64,000 nt of DNA from Bacillota bacterium (GTDB taxonomy: Bacteria; Bacillota; Clostridia; Oscillospirales; Acutalibacteraceae), in contig JAEZYP010000044.1 of NCBI GenBank assembly GCA_023418995.1, positions 124,001 to 188,000 on the forward strand, written 5' to 3'. Positions 16,242 through 24,163 of the stretch are shown in pieces. The notes beneath the pieces are model-generated. The model saw nothing but the letters and a program-made list of their open reading frames with translations, ran no database searches and was not told the origin of the DNA. The position numbers and the translations under genes are program-made. Within the stretch, counting starts at the first letter, position 1. Every line of letters starts with the position of its first letter.

Positions 16242-17927
16242 ATGAGCGAAGAAATTAAAGAGGTTGAGGGGGCGGAAGGCTCCGGCAACTTCATCCACAG
16301 CTTTATTGAAGAGGATCTCGCGCCGGGCGGGCGTTTTGAAGGCAAAAAGGTGCATACTCGGTTTCCACCGGAGCCGAACGGCTATCTGCATATCGGTCAC
16401 GCTAAGGCGATTTGCATTGATTTCGGCACCGCAGAAAAATTTAATGGTATCTGTAATCTTCGTATGGACGACACCAACCCGACCAAAGAGGATACCGAAT
16501 ACGTAGACGCAATTCAGGAAGATATCAAATGGCTTGGTTTTACCTGGGAGGACCGTTTTTATTACGCTTCAGACTACTTTCCGAAGATGTACGAATTCGC
16601 TGAGGGTCTCATCCAAAAAGGACTTGCCTATGTTTGTGAGCTTGACCCAGACCAGATGCGTGAAAACCGCGGTGATTTGACAAAACCTGCAGTCAGCCCC
16701 TACCGCGACCGTCCGGCGGAAGAAAGCCTCGACCTGTTCCACCGCATGAGGAACGGGGAGTTTGAGGACGGGAAAATGACGCTTCGCGCAAAAATTGATT
16801 TGGCTTCCGGTAATTTTAATATGCGCGACCCGGTTATCTACCGGATTAACCATATGGCACATCACCGCACCGGCGACCAGTGGTGTATTTATCCGATGTA
16901 TGATTATGCCCACCCCATTGAAGACGCTCTCGAAGGAATTACCCATTCACTGTGTTCGCTGGAATTTGAAGACCACAGACCGCTCTACGACTGGGTAATC
17001 AATCATATTGACCTGCCGGATAAACCGAGGCAGATTGAGTTTGCGCGCCTTGGCATCAACAACACTGTTATGAGCAAGCGCAAGCTTAGAACGCTTGTGG
17101 AAAACAATTATGTCAGCGGCTGGGATGATCCCCGGATGCCCACCCTGTGCGGCCTGCGCCGCAGAGGCTATACTCCGGCATCTATTCGTAATTTTTGTGA
17201 GCGAATCGGCGTAGCCAAAGTAAACAGTACGGTTGAGTATAGCTTTTTAGAGCATTGCCTTCGCGAGGATTTAAACGCGAATGCGGAACGCACTATGGCT
17301 GTCCTAAAGCCGGTAAAGCTGATTTTAACAAACTATCCGGAGGATCAGACGGAAGAATTCGAAGTGGAGAACAACCCGGAGCGTCCCGAGGATGGAACCA
17401 GAACGGTATCTTTTTCGCGCGAGCTCTGGATTGAGCAGGAAGACTTTATGGAGGAGCCTGTAAAGGGCTATTTCCGCCTTTTCCCGGGCAATGAGGTTCG
17501 CCTGAAAACTACGTATATTATCCGCTGTACCGGTTGTAAAAAGGGCGATAACGGAGAAGTCGTTGAGGTTTACGCCGAATATGACCCGGCTACCCGCGGC
17601 GGCAACGCGCCGGACGGAAGAAAAATTAAAGGGACCATTCACTGGGTGGACGCAACAACCGCCGTGGACGCGGAGGTTCGACTTTATGACAGCCTGTTCA
17701 CCGTTCCAGACCCGGAGGCGGGAGATTATCTGGAGGAGCTGAATCCCAATTCTCTCGTTGCTCTGAACGGCTGCAAGGTGGAGCCCTCATTGAGAAAGGC
17801 AAGTCCCAATCAATCCTTCCAGTTTATGCGGCAGGGCTATTTCTGCATGGATAACCGTGAAAGTACCCCGGAGCACCCGGTGTTCAATCGTTCGGTATCC
17901 TTAAAAGACAGCTTTAAGAAAAAATAG
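16242..17927 (+). CDS. glnS: Glutaminyl-tRNA synthetase
   Basis: The 561-residue protein charges tRNA-Gln directly with glutamine. The N-terminal GSGNFIHSFIEEDL and TRFPPEPNGYLHIGHAK are typical of GlnRS rather than GluRS. VMSKRKLR is the KMSKS loop, and the C-terminal two beta-barrels bind the anticodon (FMRQGYFCMD). Most Firmicutes instead make Gln-tRNA by GatCAB, so a GlnRS is notable, although it is known in a number of Clostridia. It directly follows gltX and ends before a hairpin shared with birA. Confidence 0.96.
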   Translation: MSEEIKEVEGAEGSGNFIHSFIEEDLAPGGRFEGKKVHTRFPPEPNGYLHIGHAKAICIDFGTAEKFNGICNLRMDDTNPTKEDTEYVDAIQEDIKWLGFTWEDRFYYASDYFPKMYEFAEGLIQKGLAYVCELDPDQMRENRGDLTKPAVSPYRDRPAEESLDLFHRMRNGEFEDGKMTLRAKIDLASGNFNMRDPVIYRINHMAHHRTGDQWCIYPMYDYAHPIEDALEGITHSLCSLEFEDHRPLYDWVINHIDLPDKPRQIEFARLGINNTVMSKRKLRTLVENNYVSGWDDPRMPTLCGLRRRGYTPASIRNFCERIGVAKVNSTVEYSFLEHCLREDLNANAERTMAVLKPVKLILTNYPEDQTEEFEVENNPERPEDGTRTVSFSRELWIEQEDFMEEPVKGYFRLFPGNEVRLKTTYIIRCTGCKKGDNGEVVEVYAEYDPATRGGNAPDGRKIKGTIHWVDATTAVDAEVRLYDSLFTVPDPEAGDYLEELNPNSLVALNGCKVEPSLRKASPNQSFQFMRQGYFCMDNRESTPEHPVFNRSVSLKDSFKKK

Positions 17928-17938
17928 ATGAAATACGA

Positions 17939-17976
17939 AAGCTCACTGTGCTGAATTGCAGTGAGCTTGTTCTTTA
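17939..17976. terminator. Hairpin between convergent glnS and birA
   Basis: AAGCTCACT pairs with AGTGAGCTT around a GC-containing loop, followed by a T-rich stretch on the plus strand. Confidence 0.75.
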
Positions 17977-18954
17977 TTATTGCCCGTAAACTCCCTGAAC
18001 GGTTACTTCGCCGGATGAAACAGGGAAGCTGGTACCGTCATCGCATTGTACGACCAGCTCTCCTGCGGGAGAAATATCCACTGCGGTTCCAGAAAATAAG
18101 CGGTTATCCCGCATGAACCCAACCCTACGGTTCAGTGATACGCACAAATCCCTGTATTCCTTCAAAAATTGATCTTCTTGATGCAGCTGATTACACAACA
18201 GAGCGTCGAATTCCCGCAGGATATCTTGCAGTAAATTGACACGGGAAATGATTATTCCGGTTTCTATCCGGAGTGAGGTCGCTTTTATTTTTAGCTCTTT
18301 TGAAAACGCCTCGGTATTTACATTGATGCCGATTCCGACAACCACGTAGTCGACCCGGTCCATTTCCGCCGCCATTTCGGTTAAAATTCCGCAGACCTTT
18401 TTCCTTTCGATGACAATGTCATTCGGCCATTTTATCATCGCGGCGCAACCGGTGGATTTCCGAATTGCTCTGCACACTGCCAGACCGGCCAGCAGTGTGA
18501 CATCTGTTATCCGGGCGGGAATCAGGCTTGAGCGTAAAAGCAGGCTGAACCAAAGACCGCTTCCTATCGGCGAAGCCCAACTGCGCCCCAACCGTCCTTT
18601 CCCCTTAGACTGCTGCTCGGCGATAAACAGGCTGCCGCCTGGTGCTCCTGCCAGTGCCTGCCGTTTTGCTTCCTCGTTTGTGGAATCGACGGTATTATAG
18701 CAGAAAATGCTTTTTCCTAGCTTTCCGGTCTTGAGCCCAGACTTGATTTCCTCCGGAATGAGAATGTCCGGGCTGGCGGTTAGCCGATAACCACGATTGG
18801 TTGCGGACTCTATTTCGTAACCACTGTCCCGAAGCGATTTTACAGCCTTCCAGATTGCGGTTCGGGAAACTTTCAGTGCTCCGCTCAACTCTTCGCCGGA
18901 AAGATAACCGCTTTTCTTCCGCAGGCGCAGCAGAATTTCCTCTTTCAGTGCCAC
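17977..18954 (-). CDS. birA: Bifunctional biotin-protein ligase / biotin operon repressor BirA
   Basis: The 325-residue protein has an N-terminal winged helix (residues 1-60, with GEELSGALKVSRTAIWKAVKSL). This is the DNA-binding part found in repressor-type BirA. The ligase core contains GKGRLGRSWASP (the biotinyl-AMP loop), IKWPNDI and VVGIGINVN, and a small SH3-like C-terminal domain follows. It attaches biotin to carboxylase carrier proteins and probably represses biotin genes. The start is taken as GTG at 18954, matching the family N-terminus with AAAGG upstream; the longer frame to 19104 has no homology. No biotin genes lie in the window. Confidence 0.94.
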   Translation of the reverse strand: MALKEEILLRLRKKSGYLSGEELSGALKVSRTAIWKAVKSLRDSGYEIESATNRGYRLTASPDILIPEEIKSGLKTGKLGKSIFCYNTVDSTNEEAKRQALAGAPGGSLFIAEQQSKGKGRLGRSWASPIGSGLWFSLLLRSSLIPARITDVTLLAGLAVCRAIRKSTGCAAMIKWPNDIVIERKKVCGILTEMAAEMDRVDYVVVGIGINVNTEAFSKELKIKATSLRIETGIIISRVNLLQDILREFDALLCNQLHQEDQFLKEYRDLCVSLNRRVGFMRDNRLFSGTAVDISPAGELVVQCDDGTSFPVSSGEVTVQGVYGQ

Positions 18955-19032
18955 TTGATTCACAGCCTTTGTGTTATTTCTTTTGATTATAGCGCGCAAA
19001 GGATTGTTTCGGCAAGTAAATTGAAAAATATA

Positions 19033-19062
19033 TTGTCCCGCGCGGCGATTTGGTGATATACT
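19033..19062 (+). promoter_or_regulatory. Probable extended -10 promoter of the DUF951-prfA operon
   Basis: TTGTCC (19033-19038), 18 bases, TATACT (19057-19062) with TG just upstream. It lies in the 170-base divergent region between birA and the DUF951 gene. Confidence 0.6.
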
Positions 19063-19124
19063 ATTACATATATCGGTTACGGAATATCGAATAAAATACA
19101 ACAAACAGGCAGGGAGGAACTTAC

Positions 19125-19322
19125 ATGGATGTCAGACAGGGAGATCTCCTTCAAATGAAAAAACCGCATCCATGCGGGAATAAAACTTTCCTGGTGCTTC
19201 GCGCCGGCATGGATTTTAAAATTCGCTGTACCGGCTGTGGCCATGAAATTATGGTGCCCAGGCTGAAGTGTGAAAAAAATATAAAAAAAATAATTCGGGA
19301 AAATACACTGGATGAATTATAG
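19125..19322 (+). CDS. DUF951 small zinc-binding-type protein
   Basis: The 65-residue product matches the DUF951 pattern: MDVRQGDLLQMKKPHPCG at the start, then the CTGCGHEIMVPR motif in the middle and a basic C-terminus. Three cysteines could bind a metal. The function is unknown; the family is common in Firmicutes and often sits near translation genes. GGGAGG at the correct distance gives a clear start. prfA follows after 43 bases. Confidence 0.88.
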   Translation: MDVRQGDLLQMKKPHPCGNKTFLVLRAGMDFKIRCTGCGHEIMVPRLKCEKNIKKIIRENTLDEL

Positions 19323-19365
19323 CTTCTTTTATTTATGAAACTTATCATAATTTAAGGAGTAAAAC

Positions 19366-20460
19366 ATGTTTGAAAATTTGGATGTCTTTGAAAAACGCTA
19401 CGAGGAGCTGAATCAAAAGCTCTACGACCCTTCCGTTCTTTCCAATCAGACGCTTTATACCGAGCTGATGAAGGAGCACAAAAGCATCACCCCAATCGTG
19501 GAAAAGTACCGCGAATTTGGAAATACGAGCCGCGCCATGCAGGAGGCCAGAGAGCTTTTGGAAGAAGGCGGTCTGGAGCCTGAAATGAGGGAGCTGGCGA
19601 GTGACGAACTGCAAACGGCCAAGACCGACTTGGAGCGGATAACCGACGAGCTGAAAATCCTGCTTCTTCCGCGAGACCCGAACGACGACCGAAACGTGTT
19701 TGTCGAGATTCGCGGCGGCGCGGGCGGAGAAGAGGCCGCGCTGTTTTCGGCTGTGCTGTATCGCATGTACAGTATGTATGCGGAGTCAAAAGGGTGGAAA
19801 ACTGAGATTATCAATGTGAATGAGACTGAACTTGGCGGTTACAAGGAAATTTGCTTTATGATAGCCGGAGACGGCGCGTATTCCCGTTTGAAATACGAAA
19901 GCGGCGTTCACCGCGTTCAGCGCGTGCCGGAAACCGAAACGCAGGGTAGGGTTCATACCTCCACGGCGACCGTGGCGGTTCTGCCGGAGGCCGACGAAGT
20001 AGATATTGAAATTAACCCGAAGGATTTGCAGATTGACACATTCCGATCCAGCGGCGCCGGTGGGCAGCACATCAACAAAACCTCCTCCGCTATCCGAATT
20101 ACCCACATGCCGACCGGTACGGTCGTGGAATGCCAGGATGAGCGCAGCCAGTACAAGAATAAGGATAAGGCGATGCGTGTGCTTCGTTCGAGACTTTTGG
20201 AAGCAAAGCAGGAGGAGCACGACGCAAAAATTGCGTCCGATCGTAAATCACAGGTCGGTACGGGCGACCGCTCCGAGCGGATTCGAACCTACAATTATCC
20301 GCAGGGGCGCATGACCGATCACCGGATCGGTCTTACCATCTACCGTCTGGAAGATTTACTGAACGGCAATATTGAGGAAGTTATCGACGCCCTGATTCAG
20401 GCCGACCGAGCCGCTAAGCTGCAAAACACCATAGAGAATCAGTCAGAAGAGAGAGATTAA
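19366..20460 (+). CDS. prfA: Peptide chain release factor 1
   Basis: The 364-residue protein recognises UAA and UAG stop codons and triggers peptide release. The coiled N-terminal domain is followed by the RF1-type codon-reading motif P-x-T (VPETETQGR) and the catalytic GGQ in [15 protein letters not shown] (about residue 235). The P-x-T motif favours RF1 over RF2, which has S-P-F. The start has AAGGAG upstream. tsaC begins 4 bases after the stop. The methyltransferase gene prmC, which modifies the GGQ glutamine and usually lies next to prfA, is not here. Confidence 0.97.
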   Translation: MFENLDVFEKRYEELNQKLYDPSVLSNQTLYTELMKEHKSITPIVEKYREFGNTSRAMQEARELLEEGGLEPEMRELASDELQTAKTDLERITDELKILLLPRDPNDDRNVFVEIRGGAGGEEAALFSAVLYRMYSMYAESKGWKTEIINVNETELGGYKEICFMIAGDGAYSRLKYESGVHRVQRVPETETQGRVHTSTATVAVLPEADEVDIEINPKDLQIDTFRSSGAGGQHINKTSSAIRITHMPTGTVVECQDERSQYKNKDKAMRVLRSRLLEAKQEEHDAKIASDRKSQVGTGDRSERIRTYNYPQGRMTDHRIGLTIYRLEDLLNGNIEEVIDALIQADRAAKLQNTIENQSEERD

Positions 20461-20463
20461 TAC

Positions 20464-21486
20464 ATGCAGACCCAATTGTTAAATGCGGATTATCCGAAAT
20501 CTATTCAAACCGCCGCTCAGATTTTAAAGAACGGCGGCTTAGTAGGTATGCCGACCGAGACGGTATACGGCTTAGCCGCCAATGCCTTAAACGGCAAAGC
20601 GGTTGCACAGATATTTGCCGCAAAGGGCAGACCGATGGATAATCCGCTGATTGTACATATATCCGATATTAGTCAGCTCGACCGGTTGGTAAAGCTGGTT
20701 CCGCAGAGCGCGAAAAAACTGGCGGAGCAATTCTGGCCCGGACCGCTGACCATGATCCTGCCGAAATCCGAGCTGATTCCGGAGGAGGTGAGCGCCGGCC
20801 TGGATACGGTTGCGGTCCGCTTTCCGTCCCATCCGGTTGCCCGGGCGCTGATTGACGCGGCGGGCCTGCCGCTTGCGGCGCCGTCCGCTAATCTTTCCGG
20901 TCAGCCCAGCCCAACCACGGCAATGCATGTGATGAACGACCTAAACGGAAAAATTGATGCGGTTCTGGACGGCGGTCCCTGTGGAGTCGGCTTGGAATCC
21001 ACTGTGATTACCCTTGCCACCGACCCGCCCTGTCTCCTCAGACCGGGCGGTATCACGCCGGAGCAGCTTCAAAGCGTTCTCGGCACCGTTGAGCTGGATA
21101 ACGCTGTACTTAATCCGCTGGCTCAGGGAGTGCGTGCCGCTTCTCCCGGAATGAAATATAAGCATTATTCTCCGAAGGCGAACGTAATTATTCTCAAAGG
21201 AAGCTTTGAAGCTTATAAAAGCTACGTAAACAGTCATAATATGGAAGGTACGGCCGCGTTGTGCTACGACGGCGAAAATGACCAGCTTTCGGTGCCGGCG
21301 GTATGCTACGGGAAAGAGGACGACTATTTCGAACAGGCGCGTGAACTTTTTGACGCACTGCGAAAGCTGGACGATAGAAAGGCAAAGACGGTGTATGCCC
21401 GCTGCCCGGAACCGCGCGGCGTTGGGCTGGCGGTCTATAACCGCCTCATACGTGCGGCCGGATTCGAGGTACTGCAGCTTGAGTAA
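20464..21486 (+). CDS. tsaC: L-threonylcarbamoyladenylate synthase (Sua5/YwlC type)
   Basis: The 340-residue protein makes threonylcarbamoyl-AMP from threonine, bicarbonate and ATP for the t6A modification of ANN-decoding tRNAs. The YrdC domain (residues 1-210) shows GGLVGMPTETVYGLAANA, the KGRP motif and WPGPLT. A SPGMKYKHYSP linker leads to the C-terminal Sua5 domain, so it is the long Sua5 form. It lies 4 bases after prfA and overlaps coaE by 8 bases. Confidence 0.95.
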   Translation: MQTQLLNADYPKSIQTAAQILKNGGLVGMPTETVYGLAANALNGKAVAQIFAAKGRPMDNPLIVHISDISQLDRLVKLVPQSAKKLAEQFWPGPLTMILPKSELIPEEVSAGLDTVAVRFPSHPVARALIDAAGLPLAAPSANLSGQPSPTTAMHVMNDLNGKIDAVLDGGPCGVGLESTVITLATDPPCLLRPGGITPEQLQSVLGTVELDNAVLNPLAQGVRAASPGMKYKHYSPKANVIILKGSFEAYKSYVNSHNMEGTAALCYDGENDQLSVPAVCYGKEDDYFEQARELFDALRKLDDRKAKTVYARCPEPRGVGLAVYNRLIRAAGFEVLQLE

Positions 21487-22096
21487 AATTGTGATTGGGC
21501 TTACCGGACCCACCGGCGCGGGAAAATCCACCTTTGCTTCCGCTTTGAAAAAAGTCGGTTGCGAAATTATAGACGCAGACCGAATTGCCCGGGAGGCGGT
21601 GGCAATGCCCGCCTGCCTCGCCGAGCTTCAGGCAGAATTCGGCGGCGACATTCTTTATCCGGACAGAAGCCTGGATCGCAGGCTTTTGGCGGAGCGTGCA
21701 TTTTCCAGCGAAGAAAAAACACAAAAACTAAACGCGATTACGCATCCAAAAATTATGGATGAGGTAAAGCACCAGATTTCCGAATTTAAGAACAGCGGCG
21801 CGCGGGCAATTCTTTTAGACGCTCCCCTTTTGTTTGAAAGCGGCGCGCAGGAGCTTTGTGATGTAACAATAGCGGTGACTGCACCTGTGGAAATCCGGCT
21901 CGGCCGCATTATGGCGCGGGATTCTATCTCAATAAAAGCGGCAAAAGCGAGAATCGGAGCACAGCACGAGGAAAACTACTACAGGGAACGGGCAAATTAT
22001 GTGTTTGACGGTTCTGTTGATTTGGAAAATTTTGCCAAAGAGGCACAAAAGCTTTTTGAATGTATTTTAGGTGATTTTCATGAAAAGATTAAATAA
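21479..22096 (+). CDS. coaE: Dephospho-CoA kinase
   Basis: The 205-residue P-loop kinase performs the last step of coenzyme A synthesis. It shows GLTGPTGAGKST (residues 6-17), the DADRIAREAV motif that binds dephospho-CoA, LLDAPLLFE and RIMARD in the lid. The start is TTG at 21479, overlapping the end of tsaC, with GAGGT upstream; the longer frame in tsaC is unrelated sequence. It overlaps the transglycosylase gene by 17 bases. Confidence 0.93.
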   Translation: MSKIVIGLTGPTGAGKSTFASALKKVGCEIIDADRIAREAVAMPACLAELQAEFGGDILYPDRSLDRRLLAERAFSSEEKTQKLNAITHPKIMDEVKHQISEFKNSGARAILLDAPLLFESGAQELCDVTIAVTAPVEIRLGRIMARDSISIKAAKARIGAQHEENYYRERANYVFDGSVDLENFAKEAQKLFECILGDFHEKIK

Positions 22097-22688
22097 GACG
22101 GCAGTGACCTGTGTTATTCTCGCGGGTTTAATTGTAATAGGATGTTTCCTGATACGCAACGGGAACGAGTATTTTATGAAGCGAGCGTATCCGCTCAATT
22201 ACACAGATATCGTAGCCAAGGAAGCGACGAAGAACCATCTTGACCCCGCCTTTGTTTATTCCGTGATAAAAACAGAAAGCAATTTTAAACCAGATGCTCT
22301 TTCTCGCGCCGGAGCCGTCGGGCTGATGCAAATCACGCCGGATACCTTCGAGTGGCTTCAGACTAAGCTGAAGAGCGATACCGTTTATACGTCCGAGGAT
22401 CTTTTTATGCCCGAAATCAATATTCGTTACGGCTGCAAATTTCTATCGCTGCTTCTCGAAAAATATGATAAGCGGGAAACGGCGCTTTGCGCCTATAACG
22501 CCGGAATGGGTACGGTGAATTCCTGGCTTAAGGATACAAACATTTCTACTGATGGCGAAACAATTGGGCATATCCCATATCAGGAGACCCGCAGCTACGT
22601 GGAATCGGTTTTAAATAATTATCAGAATTACAGTAAATTATATCAATTTAACAGCAAAGGGGAAGAAATCGATGGCAAAAAAAAGTGA
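22080..22688 (+). CDS. Membrane-anchored lytic transglycosylase (SLT domain)
   Basis: The 202-residue protein has an N-terminal anchor (about residues 6-25) and a Slt70-like lysozyme fold. The catalytic Glu is in KTESNFKPDALS, followed by GAVGLMQITPDT and CAYNAGMG, the standard SLT motifs. It cleaves the glycan backbone of peptidoglycan to 1,6-anhydro ends outside the membrane. ATG at 22080 has AGGTGA upstream, which is better than the in-frame GTG at 22071. It overlaps both neighbours by 17 bases. Confidence 0.93.
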   Translation: MKRLNKTAVTCVILAGLIVIGCFLIRNGNEYFMKRAYPLNYTDIVAKEATKNHLDPAFVYSVIKTESNFKPDALSRAGAVGLMQITPDTFEWLQTKLKSDTVYTSEDLFMPEINIRYGCKFLSLLLEKYDKRETALCAYNAGMGTVNSWLKDTNISTDGETIGHIPYQETRSYVESVLNNYQNYSKLYQFNSKGEEIDGKKK

Positions 22689-24084
22689 GTCAAGCGAAGT
22701 AACAAAACTTACAGAAGAGCTTTTGGTGAACCGGAAAAACGGATATTTGCAGGTTTCGGACGACAAGGTGAAAAAGGCAGACCGTTTCTGCGAGGATTAT
22801 AAAGCATTTTTGAATCAGGCAAAAACAGAGCGCGAAGTGGTTCAGTACAGCATTAAAACAGCGGAAAAGGCCGGATTTGAGCCTTTTGATTCCTCAAAAA
22901 AATACAAGCCAGGCGATAAAATCTATTACAATAACCGCGGCAAGGCCATTATCCTTGCTGTGATCGGCAAAAACGGCTGTAAAAATGGAGTGAGAATTTC
23001 GGCGGCGCACATCGATTCTCCGCGCATCGATTTAAAGCCCCACCCTCTCTATGAAAAAAATGAAATTACGTTCTTTAAATCACATTATTACGGCGGCATT
23101 AAGAAATATCAGTGGACAGCTATTCCCCTGTCTATGCACGGGCGCGTTATCCGCAAAGACGGTTCGCCGGTCGATATCCGCCTTGGCGAGGAGGAAGGGG
23201 AGCCCCAGTTCACTATTACCGATTTACTCCCGCACCTGAGCGCAGAGCAGATGAAAAAGACGCTGATGGAAGCGATCGAGGGCGAAAACATGAATATCGT
23301 CGTTGGCAGCCGTCCGTTCCGTTCAGATGAGGGAGAAAATCTGTTTAAGCTGAACATCATGAAGTTGATTCATGATAAATATGGAATGACGGAGGAGGAT
23401 TTCGTTTCCGCCGATATTGAATTTGTTCCAGCGTTTAAGGCTTCTGATATCGGCTTTGACCGCAGTATGATCGGCGCTTACGGTCATGACGACAGGGTTT
23501 GTGCGTATCCCTCCCTTATGGCGCTGATTAGCGCAAAGGAGCCGGAAAATACGGTTATGACCGTTCTGGCGGATAAGGAAGAGGTGGGCAGCGATGGAAA
23601 TACCGGCATGAACTCTCAATTCATGCGCTTCTTTATCTCGGATTTGGCCAGAAGCGAGGGACTGGAGCCGCATCACGTGCTTAGCAGGTCAAAATGCCTT
23701 TCCGCCGACGTAACTGCTGCCTTTGACCCGACCTATGCCAGTGCCTATGAAGCAACCAATTCCTGCTATATTAACAACGGGATTGGTATGTCAAAATACA
23801 CGGGGGCAAGAGGGAAGAGCGGAACCAGCGAGGCGACCGCGGAGTTTGTAGCTGAAATCCGCGGCATTTTCGAAAAGAACGACGTGCTCTGGCAGATCGG
23901 CGAGCTCGGAAAGGTTGACGCGGGCGGCGGCGGTACGGTCGCAATGTATATCGCGAATATGAATATCGATGTGCTGGACGTCGGTGTTCCCGTCATTTCC
24001 ATGCATTCCCCGTTTGAAATTGTCTCAAAGCTGGATGTCTACATGACCTACAAGGGGATTAAGGCATTTTACGAGGCAAATTAA
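22672..24084 (+). CDS. M18 family aminopeptidase
   Basis: The 470-residue protein is a dinuclear zinc aminopeptidase of the M18 (aspartyl aminopeptidase/ApeA) family. Metal and catalytic positions are visible: AAHIDSPR (His ligand and Asp), DKEEVGSDG (catalytic Glu and ligand Glu), SADVTAAFDPTY (Asp) and SMHSPFEIVSKLD (His). It is a cytosolic exopeptidase that probably forms a large oligomer. GGGGAAG upstream of the ATG decides the start. The gene overlaps the preceding transglycosylase by 17 bases and ends before a strong bidirectional terminator. Confidence 0.94.
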   Translation: MAKKSESSEVTKLTEELLVNRKNGYLQVSDDKVKKADRFCEDYKAFLNQAKTEREVVQYSIKTAEKAGFEPFDSSKKYKPGDKIYYNNRGKAIILAVIGKNGCKNGVRISAAHIDSPRIDLKPHPLYEKNEITFFKSHYYGGIKKYQWTAIPLSMHGRVIRKDGSPVDIRLGEEEGEPQFTITDLLPHLSAEQMKKTLMEAIEGENMNIVVGSRPFRSDEGENLFKLNIMKLIHDKYGMTEEDFVSADIEFVPAFKASDIGFDRSMIGAYGHDDRVCAYPSLMALISAKEPENTVMTVLADKEEVGSDGNTGMNSQFMRFFISDLARSEGLEPHHVLSRSKCLSADVTAAFDPTYASAYEATNSCYINNGIGMSKYTGARGKSGTSEATAEFVAEIRGIFEKNDVLWQIGELGKVDAGGGGTVAMYIANMNIDVLDVGVPVISMHSPFEIVSKLDVYMTYKGIKAFYEAN

Positions 24085-24106
24085 TTTTGCTTCAGCTATA
24101 ATATTT

Positions 24107-24155
24107 AATGCGCCTTGATGCGGTTTATTCAAAACCGTTTCAAGGCGCATTTCTT
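24107..24155. terminator. Bidirectional hairpin terminator (repeat copy 2)
   Basis: AATGCGCCTTGA plus CGGTTT pairs with AAACCG and TCAAGGCGCATT. It lies between convergent aminopeptidase and pyk genes. The outer arm is the same 12 bases as in the terminator at 1540. Confidence 0.85.
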
Positions 24156-24163
24156 TGGTAATC

